A stretch of 5,474 bases of DNA, taken from assembly GCA_902795555.1 (NCBI GenBank), contig CADBLV010000308.1:1-5474 (forward strand), read 5' to 3'. Of this stretch, positions 1 to 4,570 are shown piece after piece. Made by a program: the position numbers and the translations under genes. The notes under the pieces were generated by a model. That model did no database searches and had not been told where the DNA came from. It saw only the letters and a list, made by a program, of their open reading frames with translations. The DNA is from an uncultured Eubacteriales bacterium (lineage in GTDB: Bacteria > Bacillota_A > Clostridia > Christensenellales > Aristaeellaceae). The stretch's first letter is position 1. Every line of letters starts with the position of its first letter.

Positions 1-527
1 AACGAAGCCTTCATGGCTTTGGGAGCCAGGATCATGATCATGTTGCGGCCATCCAGCACGGGGCGTCGCTCCACCATGCTGACTTCCTTGCACCTGTCGG
101 CGAAATCCAGCATCACCTTCATGCCGATTTCGCTGTGCGTGATCTGACGGCCGCGGAAGCGGATGGAAACCTTCACTTTGTCGCCGTTCTCCAGGAAGCG
201 GGTCGCCATCTTCGCCTTCGTATTGATGTCGTTCTCCTCAATCGTGGCGGACAGCTGCACTTCCTTAATCTCGACGACACGCTGATTCTTCCGGTTTTCC
301 CGTTCGCGTTTAGCCTGCTCGTAACGATATTTGTCGTAATCCAGCAGCTTGCAAACAGGCGGCACGGCGGAAGGCTGAATCTTCGCCAGATCCAATCCTC
401 TCTCCTCCGCCATGGCCAGAGCTCTGGCCGTTGGCATGACGCCGAGCTGTTCGCCGTTTTCATCGATCAGGCGAATCTCCCGGTCCCGGATTTCATCATT
501 GATCAGCAGTTCCGTTGCGATGTCCAT
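1..527 (-). CDS. infC: Translation initiation factor IF-3 (3' end cut by window edge)
   Basis: IF-3 binds the 30S subunit, prevents premature 50S joining and checks start codon and initiator tRNA. This frame was read directly from the reverse complement: 175 codons from ATG at 527 and still open at base 1. The N-terminal domain begins with LINDEIRDREIRLIDENG (about residues 8-25), followed by PPVCKLLDYDKYRYEQ (56-71), a basic linker, and the C-terminal domain with VVEIKEVQLS (84-93), KVKVSIRFRGRQ (117-128) and the terminal MIMILAPK (163-170). IF-3 normally ends shortly after this motif, so only a few codons are missing. The start is uncertain: AGGAGG (536-531) lies only 3 nt before the ATG but 9 nt before an in-frame ATC at 521-519, and infC genes often use AUU or AUC. 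rpmI and rplT would be expected beyond the left edge. Identity is very secure; the exact start is not. Confidence 0.96.
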   Translation of the reverse strand, partial: MDIATELLINDEIRDREIRLIDENGEQLGVMPTARALAMAEERGLDLAKIQPSAVPPVCKLLDYDKYRYEQAKRERENRKNQRVVEIKEVQLSATIEENDINTKAKMATRFLENGDKVKVSIRFRGRQITHSEIGMKVMLDFADRCKEVSMVERRPVLDGRNMIMILAPKAMKAS

Positions 528-666
528 GCACCTCCTCAGGGTTGTGTCAAAAAAGCGACGGGCCAAACCCGTCGCTCATCACATTCCCATTCAATCCGGA
601 ATCGTGCCGTAACCCGTCAGCGCCGGCTGAACAAGGTGAGGGGCGGGCAGCCTCTGCTTTCAAACA
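528..666 (-). ncRNA. infC 5' leader with probable transcription attenuator
   Basis: This is the roughly 140-nt untranslated region between the predicted transcription start and infC. It ends in an intrinsic terminator placed just before the infC ribosome binding site, the layout of the L20-type leaders that control infC-rpmI-rplT in Bacillus and relatives. The octamer GACGGGTT occurs twice on the RNA strand: once in the 5' arm of the terminator (573-566) and once 45 nt upstream (618-611). The upstream copy could pair with the terminator's 3' arm (CCCGTC, 562-557) and act as an antiterminator. The leader architecture is seen directly; the assignment to L20 control is inferred from known families and I have not matched a covariance model. 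Confidence 0.6.
549..576 (-). terminator. Intrinsic terminator in the infC leader
   Basis: On the minus strand AGCGACGGG (576-568) and CCCGTCGCT (562-554) form a perfect 9-bp GC-rich stem with a 5-nt TTTGG loop. A run of six T (554-549), the first of which is in the stem, follows immediately. It sits between the infC promoter and the infC ribosome binding site, so it must be conditional (an attenuator) if infC is to be expressed from that promoter. Confidence 0.85.
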
Positions 667-672
667 AAAGGT

Positions 673-702
673 ATCCTACCACATCCCCGCGGGAATTGTC
701 AA
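673..702 (-). promoter_or_regulatory. infC promoter (sigma-A type)
   Basis: On the minus strand the -35 box TTGACA (702-697, perfect) is followed by an 18-bp spacer and the -10 box TAGGAT (678-673). TGG directly before the -10 gives an extended TGn element. Predicted transcription start is near 666. It lies in the 213-bp gap between infC and pfkA, only about 40 bp downstream of the pfkA stop codon. Confidence 0.8.
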
Positions 703-740
703 TAGGAAATTTGCGGAATTTTCCGATGATTCCCGATTCC

Positions 741-1793
741 TTACAGCGAATTCACCAGGTTAAACAGATCCCGGTTGAAATTCTTCTCGCAGCTCAGCGC
801 CTTGTCGATGGGCATATACATGACCCGGCCCTTCTGCATCCCGATCACCTGGTTGCTGATGCCGTCCCGCAGAAGCCGAACGGCCAGGTTCCCGGCTTCA
901 AAGGCGAAAGCGCTGTCGCGGGCGGTGGGTTCCGCGCCTCGCTGAATATAGCCGATCACGGTGGCCCGCGCCTCGACCATTCCGCACATCCGCTTGAGCA
1001 CCGAAGCCAGGCGCACGGCACTCATGGGCTCGTTCTCATAGCAGGGCTTGCCGTGAGAGGTCAGGAATCCGTACAGATCAAAGGGCTCCATGGATTCATA
1101 ACAGCCTTCCGCCACGACGATCGTCGCCCGGGTGTTCCCCTTGGCCAGCTGGCGGTTCAGCTTGTCCGCCACTTCCTCCACCGACCAGTGAACCTCCGGC
1201 ACGACCACGATCTCGCTCCCGGTGGACACAGCGGTGGTCAGAGCGATGTCTCCGCAGTGCCGGCCCATCACTTCGACCACATGAGGCCGGTCGTGGCTGC
1301 GGGAAGTGGCCCGGATCTTCCGGACGCAGTCCACGCAGACGTTCACGGCGGTGTCAAATCCCAGAGACATTTCGGAATATCCCAGGTCATTGTCGATGGT
1401 GCCGGGGATCCCGATACAGGGAACGCCCATTTCGCAAAGGCATTTGGCCCCGTTAAAGCTGCCGTCGCCGCCGATCACCACCAGACCGTCGATCTCCATG
1501 GCCCGCAGGGTTCTGACCGCCACTTCGCGATATTCCGCCTGCTTAAATTCAAGGCATCGGGCCGTCCGCAGATAGGTGCCCGCTTCATCGGCGATGTCCA
1601 GCACCGTTTCCAGATGAAGCTCCTGCAGATCGTCCTTGATATTGGTGCTCTTTCGGAGCAGGCCGTTATATCCCCGCTTGATTCCGATCAGGGGAATCCC
1701 GTAGATCGCGGCGCTGCGGGCGACCGAGTTCACAGCCGCGTTCATGCCCGGGCTGTCGCCGCCGCTGGTCAGAACACCGATTTTTCTCATCAT
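741..1793 (-). CDS. pfkA: ATP-dependent 6-phosphofructokinase
   Basis: Phosphorylates fructose 6-phosphate to fructose 1,6-bisphosphate, the committed step of glycolysis, in the cytoplasm. With the start at 1793 it is 350 residues, against about 320 for typical bacterial PfkA. The N-terminus is KIGVLTSGGDSPGMNAA (4-20); GGDGSFNGA (108-116) has the Gly of ATP-type enzymes; PGTIDND (130-136) holds the catalytic Asp and lacks the Lys of PPi-type enzymes; HVVEVMGRHCGD (171-182) and GYIQRG (281-286) follow. Compared with E. coli PfkA as I remember it, the stretch 230-277 is about 20 residues longer, the substrate-contacting His of GHIQRGG is Tyr, and effector-site Arg21 is Asn. The start was chosen for homology (M-K-I-G-V) and AAAAGGAG (1811-1804), 10 nt upstream; ATG at 1790 is equally possible, and the in-frame ATG at 1847 lies upstream of this ribosome binding site and adds residues unlike PfkA. 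A small hairpin (1812-1826) precedes that site. No terminator is visible before the infC promoter. Confidence 0.95.
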   Translation of the reverse strand: MMRKIGVLTSGGDSPGMNAAVNSVARSAAIYGIPLIGIKRGYNGLLRKSTNIKDDLQELHLETVLDIADEAGTYLRTARCLEFKQAEYREVAVRTLRAMEIDGLVVIGGDGSFNGAKCLCEMGVPCIGIPGTIDNDLGYSEMSLGFDTAVNVCVDCVRKIRATSRSHDRPHVVEVMGRHCGDIALTTAVSTGSEIVVVPEVHWSVEEVADKLNRQLAKGNTRATIVVAEGCYESMEPFDLYGFLTSHGKPCYENEPMSAVRLASVLKRMCGMVEARATVIGYIQRGAEPTARDSAFAFEAGNLAVRLLRDGISNQVIGMQKGRVMYMPIDKALSCEKNFNRDLFNLVNSL

Positions 1794-1850
1794 AATCCAT
1801 CCGCTCCTTTTCCGGCCTCTCGCCGGGAGAACTTGGAAAGGTTTCAAAAC

Positions 1851-1859
1851 AGTATATCA
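1851..1859 (-). promoter_or_regulatory. pfkA extended -10 promoter
   Basis: The minus strand reads TGA-TATACT (1859-1851), an extended -10 element close to consensus. The region 17 bp upstream is a T-rich tract without a good -35, so the TGn extension probably compensates. Predicted start is near 1844, giving a leader of about 50 nt to the pfkA start. Confidence 0.6.
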
Positions 1860-1886
1860 TACCTTGGGAAAGAAAAAAAGAGAGCG

Positions 1887-1908
1887 GCGCAACTTTTTTG
1901 CGTTGCGC
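1887..1908. promoter_or_regulatory. Inverted repeat between divergent pfkA and thrH promoters
   Basis: GCGCAAC (1887-1893) and GTTGCGC (1902-1908) are perfect 7-bp arms separated by 8 nt (TTTTTTGC). The right arm contains the TTGCGC -35 box of the thrH promoter, and the whole element lies just upstream of the pfkA core promoter. No T-run directly follows either arm, so a terminator is less likely than an operator. The regulator is unknown. Confidence 0.45.
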
Positions 1909-1931
1909 GGGTCAAACAATTCTGATATGAT
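1903..1931 (+). promoter_or_regulatory. thrH promoter
   Basis: The -35 box TTGCGC (1903-1908), a 17-bp spacer and the -10 box TATGAT (1926-1931) are present, with TGA directly before the -10 as an extended element. Predicted start is near 1938, giving a leader of about 58 nt. The -35 box is part of the inverted repeat at 1887-1908. Confidence 0.65.
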
Positions 1932-1995
1932 GGTGAAGCGGATTTGTCCGGGTTCTTCCGCGCGCATGATTGATGGAAAGGAAATGAGAAAGAAG

Positions 1996-2595
1996 ATGAA
2001 GATTGTCTGCCTGGATCTGGAAGGGGTGCTGGTGCCCGAAATCTGGATTGCCTTCTCCGAGGCCAGCGGAATTCCCGAGCTGCGCCGGACCACCCGCGAT
2101 GAGCCGGATTATGATAAGCTGATGCGCTGGCGTCTGGGGATCCTGAAGGAACACGGTCTGGGTCTGAAGAACATTCAGGACACCATCGCCACCATCGACC
2201 CCATGCCCGGCGCCCGGGAATTTCTGGATGCGCTCCGGGCCGAAACCCAGGTGCTGATCCTCTCCGATACTTTCACTCAGTTCGCCTCGCCCCTGATGAA
2301 AAAGCTGGGCTGGCCCACGATCTTCTGCAATGAGCTGGAGGTGGGAAGCGACGGCATGATCACGGGATATCGGATCCGGACCCCGCAAAGCAAGCTGTCC
2401 ACTGTAAAAGCCCTGCAGAGCATCGGCTTTGACACCGTCGCCGCCGGAGACAGCTTTAACGACCTGGGCATGATTCAGCAAAGCTTCGCCGGCTTCCTCT
2501 TCCGCAGCACCGAGCAGATCAAAAAGGATCACCCGGAGCTGCCTTCCTGCGAGACCTATGAAGACCTGCTCGCCCTGATCCGGAAGGCGCTGTAA
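1996..2595 (+). CDS. thrH: HAD-family phosphoserine phosphatase / homoserine phosphotransferase (ThrH)
   Basis: ThrH is a haloacid-dehalogenase-fold enzyme that hydrolyses phosphoserine and can transfer the phosphate to homoserine, linking serine and threonine biosynthesis; this is known from Pseudomonas aeruginosa ThrH. The 199-residue product matches that family over its full length (about 205 residues). Motif I is CLDLEGVLVPEIWIAF (5-20), in which Asp7 is the nucleophile and Glu9 replaces the usual second Asp, a ThrH hallmark. Motif II is LSDTF (89-93), a motif III Lys lies around 133-138, and motif IV is AAGDSFND (149-156). The start MKIVCLDLE matches homologues; ATG at 1984 is in frame and possible, and neither has an ideal ribosome binding site (AAGGA at 1978-1982, 13 nt before 1996). 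It appears monocistronic, divergent from pfkA and ended by a strong hairpin. No other serine or threonine genes are adjacent. Confidence 0.9.
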   Translation: MKIVCLDLEGVLVPEIWIAFSEASGIPELRRTTRDEPDYDKLMRWRLGILKEHGLGLKNIQDTIATIDPMPGAREFLDALRAETQVLILSDTFTQFASPLMKKLGWPTIFCNELEVGSDGMITGYRIRTPQSKLSTVKALQSIGFDTVAAGDSFNDLGMIQQSFAGFLFRSTEQIKKDHPELPSCETYEDLLALIRKAL

Positions 2596-2621
2596 ACATC
2601 GGAATCATTCATCTGGTTCAA

Positions 2622-2660
2622 AAAACAGGAGAGGCGGTTTGCGGCCGTCTCTCCTGTTTT
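2622..2660. terminator. Bidirectional intrinsic terminator between thrH and the secreted-protein gene
   Basis: AAAACAGGAGAG (2622-2633) and CTCTCCTGTTTT (2649-2660) pair perfectly over 12 bp. Four further pairs inside (one G-U) give a 16-bp stem with a 7-nt loop. The A-tract on one side and T-tract on the other make it work in both directions. It serves thrH (stop at 2595) and the convergent minus-strand gene (stop at 2774). The remaining sequence from 2661 to 2773 shows nothing else I can support. Confidence 0.88.
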
Positions 2661-2773
2661 CGGTTTCCGAATTCTCTGCGTCCGTGTTTTTCATGTTGTC
2701 TTTCTGATCTTCGGTCAAACAACCCACCGTTTTGATCGCACCACAGGTTCAATGAAGATTGTTTGAGCCGGGA

Positions 2774-3940
2774 TCAGATGTCGATTTCCTGTCCGGTCAG
2801 GCTCTTCCAGAACTGCCGGATCGCGTTCTGGTTGGTCACGCCGTAATTGGGATCCTTTTCCTCCGTCTCCGCCATGTTCCGCAGGAAATGCACGCACAGG
2901 TGGCCGTTAAAGCCGTTATCCTTGATCGTATTGGCATCGTGGGCATGGTTGTGCGTGGTGCCGATGGTCCATTCTCCGTTCGGCAGCCGGACATACACCT
3001 TCTTCGGATCCCAGGTCACCTGGTTTCCGAAGGCTTTGTTCATGGTGTTCGTATCCTGCCGGGTCAGGGGTTCCGCGTCGCAGTGGCGCCCCCGGCTCAG
3101 AATCTGAAGCGTCCAGGACAGCTTTGTGGCCGGATCGTAGATCAGCAGCTTCTGCTTGTTCCGGAGAATCGGCTTCACGTCGTCATACCAGTGCATCAGC
3201 TTGATATCCCCCACCGAAGGGGCGGAGATGCTGTCGTTGATTTCGCCCGTGGCTACACCGGAGGATGATTCGGTCTGCGTGGACACCTGAATCTTTTCGC
3301 CGGAAGCCGCTTTCTTCTCAAGGGCTGTCAGCGTTTTCTTGCCCGCCAGGCCGTCCGCGTCAAGACCGGATGCCTTCTGAAAGGTCTTCACGGCCTCTCT
3401 GGTCTTCGCCCCGTATTTTCCGTCCGCGGTGCCGGACAGGACCCCTACGGCAATCAGCGCTTCCTGCAAAACCTTGACCCGGTTCCCGCTGGCTCCCGGC
3501 CGCAGGGTGGAATAGTTGCCGGAAAAAAGGCTGGAAGAGCCGGAGGTCGAAGCGGACTTCGCGGACGTATCCGAAGCAGCCTGCGAGGCGGCGGAAGTTT
3601 GAGCGGAGGAAGTGCCGGATGAAGAAGATGAAGAGCCTGAAGAAGATTTCCCCGCGGCGCTGTAAATCAGAGCCAGGGTCTTCTTCCCGGCCAGTCCGTC
3701 CGCGTTCAGGTTGTTCTTGCTCTGAAATTTCCGAACGGCGTTTTCCGTGTTCAGTCCGAAAATGCCGTCCGCGTATCCGCCCAGATAGCCCAGATCGATC
3801 AGGGCCTGCTGCATTTTCTTCACTTCGTCCCCTTTGCATCCGTTATACAGGGTAGACGGATCCAGCGCGAAAGCGGCTGAGACAGACATGGCAGCCAGCA
3901 CAGCGGCCAGCAGCAATGAGAAAACCAAACGTTTTTTCAT
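2774..3940 (-). CDS. Secreted peptidoglycan-binding protein with uncharacterised C-terminal domain
   Basis: The 388-residue product begins with a Sec signal peptide (MKKRLVFSLLLAAVLAAM, then SVSAAFA; cleavage likely after Ala25). Two PG_binding_1-type repeats follow: about 33-95 (VKKMQQALIDLGYL, DGIFGLNTENAVRKFQ, DGLAGKKTL) and about 145-207 (VKVLQEALIAVGVL, DGKYGAKTREAVKTFQ, DGLAGKKTL). A Ser/Ala/Thr-rich linker (97-138) separates them. The C-terminal domain (about 247-388) contains GRHCDAEPLT (284-293), HNHAHD (330-335) and GHLCVHF (346-352), a His/Cys/Asp set that could bind metal or be catalytic. I recall similar domains in other Firmicutes wall-binding proteins but know no function. It lacks an obvious L,D-transpeptidase or amidase signature, an LPXTG motif and a membrane anchor. 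The start is well supported by AAGGAGG 8 nt upstream of the ATG. It is monocistronic and acts outside the membrane, probably on or bound to the wall. Confidence 0.9.
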   Translation of the reverse strand: MKKRLVFSLLLAAVLAAMSVSAAFALDPSTLYNGCKGDEVKKMQQALIDLGYLGGYADGIFGLNTENAVRKFQSKNNLNADGLAGKKTLALIYSAAGKSSSGSSSSSSGTSSAQTSAASQAASDTSAKSASTSGSSSLFSGNYSTLRPGASGNRVKVLQEALIAVGVLSGTADGKYGAKTREAVKTFQKASGLDADGLAGKKTLTALEKKAASGEKIQVSTQTESSSGVATGEINDSISAPSVGDIKLMHWYDDVKPILRNKQKLLIYDPATKLSWTLQILSRGRHCDAEPLTRQDTNTMNKAFGNQVTWDPKKVYVRLPNGEWTIGTTHNHAHDANTIKDNGFNGHLCVHFLRNMAETEEKDPNYGVTNQNAIRQFWKSLTGQEIDI

Positions 3941-3976
3941 AGGCTTCTCCTCCTTTCCTGTTCATGAAGCAGGTTC

Positions 3977-4005
3977 AGTATAACATAAAATGTAGGATTT
4001 GTAAA
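3977..4005 (-). promoter_or_regulatory. Promoter of the secreted peptidoglycan-binding protein gene
   Basis: On the minus strand the -35 box TTTACA (4005-4000), a 17-bp spacer and the -10 box TATACT (3982-3977) are present, with TGT before the -10 as an extended element. Predicted start is near 3970, about 30 nt before the ATG at 3940. Confidence 0.8.
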
Positions 4006-4014
4006 TTATTATTA

Positions 4015-4037
4015 CGAAAGAATTACGATTTCTTTCG
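4015..4037. repeat. Inverted repeat upstream of the secreted-protein promoter
   Basis: CGAAAGAA (4015-4022) and TTCTTTCG (4030-4037) are perfect 8-bp arms separated by 7 nt. The centre is about 56 bp upstream of the predicted start at 3970 and about 10 bp beyond the -35 box, a position typical of activator sites. The right arm is part of a 12-bp string, TTTCTTTCGGAT (4029-4040), repeated exactly at 4151-4162 within the ylxM promoter spacer. Function is unknown. Confidence 0.4.
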
Positions 4038-4121
4038 GATTCGTATCTCCGCGAACACAGAAAGCCGGACAGACTGCTCCAAAGAGCCATCTTCTCAAAG
4101 CGCTTCGCAAAGTCCGAAAAT

Positions 4122-4145
4122 CTGTCAGGGATTTCCCCTTGACAG
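4122..4145. promoter_or_regulatory. Dyad operator copy 1, overlapping the ylxM-ffh -35 box
   Basis: This 24-bp dyad has arms CTGTCAGGG (4122-4130) and CCTTGACAG (4137-4145). It is identical at 20 of 24 positions to the dyad at 4174-4197. Its single departure from perfect symmetry (T at 4139) is the first base of the TTGACA -35 box, so site and promoter are interleaved. Binding here would block RNA polymerase. Confidence 0.65.
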
Positions 4146-4167
4146 GTTCCTTTCTTTCGGATATAAT
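4139..4167 (+). promoter_or_regulatory. ylxM-ffh promoter, perfect consensus
   Basis: TTGACA (4139-4144), a 17-bp spacer and TATAAT (4162-4167) match the sigma-A/sigma-70 consensus at every position. Predicted start is near 4174. It is the strongest promoter in the window and is flanked by two copies of a dyad, which suggests a strong promoter held under repression. Confidence 0.92.
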
Positions 4168-4173
4168 GCACAC

Positions 4174-4197
4174 CTGTCAGGGTTTCTCCCCTGACAG
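4174..4197. promoter_or_regulatory. Dyad operator copy 2 / 5'-terminal hairpin of ylxM mRNA
   Basis: CTGTCAGGG (4174-4182) and CCCTGACAG (4189-4197) are perfect 9-bp arms with a 6-nt centre. The element starts at the predicted +1, exactly 52 bp (about five helical turns) from copy 1, on the same DNA face. In RNA it would be a hairpin at the extreme 5' end, ending one base before the AAGG of the ylxM ribosome binding site. The presence of an untranscribed copy favours a DNA operator over a purely RNA role. Confidence 0.65.
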
Positions 4198-4204
4198 AAG
4201 GGTG

Positions 4205-4558
4205 ATGGCCGTGGCGCAGGAAGATCTTCAGCGGAAAGTCCGTCTGGCCTTTCTGTCCGCGTTTTACGGCAATCTCCTGACAGAGAAGCAGCGACAGGTG
4301 CTCTCTCTGCATTGCGAGGAGGATCTTTCCCTGGGAGAAATCGCCGCGGAAATGGGGATTTCCCGCCAGGCAGCGCATGAAGCCCTTTCCAGGGCCTCCG
4401 CTCGCATGGAAGAAATGGAAGCTTCCCTCGGCCTTGCGGAAAGATACCGCAGGCTCCAAAGCGGTCTGGAGCAGGCCCGGGATTTTCTGCGGAATCGTCA
4501 GGTTGATCAGGCGGAGCAGATGATCTCTTCCCTGCTGGACTGGGAGGAGCATTATTAA
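4205..4558 (+). CDS. ylxM: YlxM-family helix-turn-helix protein (SRP-associated)
   Basis: A small cytoplasmic protein of 117 residues (Bacillus YlxM is about 110) that resembles a sigma-factor region-4 helix-turn-helix. In Firmicutes it is encoded with ffh and is linked to the signal recognition particle. Hallmarks are FYGNLLTEKQRQVLSLHCEEDLSLGEIAAEMGISRQAAHEAL split across residues 20-61: LLTEKQRQVL (24-33), DLSLGEIAAEMGISRQ (40-55) and AAHEALSRA (56-64). A charged, probably helical C-terminal half follows. Start choice: ATG 4205 is only 3 nt after AGAAGG, whereas the in-frame GTG at 4211 has a 9-nt spacing and would give 115 residues. It is the first gene of an operon with ffh, 12 nt downstream. 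ftsY, often upstream in relatives, is absent here. Confidence 0.92.
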   Translation: MAVAQEDLQRKVRLAFLSAFYGNLLTEKQRQVLSLHCEEDLSLGEIAAEMGISRQAAHEALSRASARMEEMEASLGLAERYRRLQSGLEQARDFLRNRQVDQAEQMISSLLDWEEHY

Positions 4559-4570
4559 GGAGGCATGACC

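Noticed and set aside
714..725. CGGAA-TT-TTCCG palindrome after pfkA as a terminator
   Set aside because: The stem is only 5 bp with a 2-nt loop and no T-run, which is too weak for an intrinsic terminator.
1887..1908. The GCGCAAC inverted repeat as an intrinsic terminator
   Set aside because: On the minus strand a T-run comes only after 7 unpaired bases, and on the plus strand there is none; no gene ends nearby that would need it.
135..1925. A 596-codon open frame on the plus strand across infC and pfkA
   Set aside because: It is antisense to two unmistakable conserved genes, shows no family motifs, and is rich in His, Arg, Gly, Ala and Pro as expected for the complement of GC-rich coding DNA.
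1912..2532. A 206-codon minus-strand frame opposite thrH
   Set aside because: Antisense shadow of a conserved HAD enzyme.
3300..3740. The two peptidoglycan-binding repeats as a recent DNA duplication
   Set aside because: Only short segments such as DGLAGKKTL are identical and the DNA has diverged, so this is an old domain duplication common in the family.
4095..4108. TCAAAGCGCTTCGC resembling a CcpA catabolite-response (cre) site
   Set aside because: It has the AAAGCGCTT core but lacks the key outer G and C positions of the cre consensus, and is upstream of a gene not expected to be under carbon control.
3962..4552. A 196-codon minus-strand frame across the ylxM gene and the intergenic region
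   Set aside because: It is antisense to ylxM and runs through the promoter and dyads; its translation resembles no family I know.
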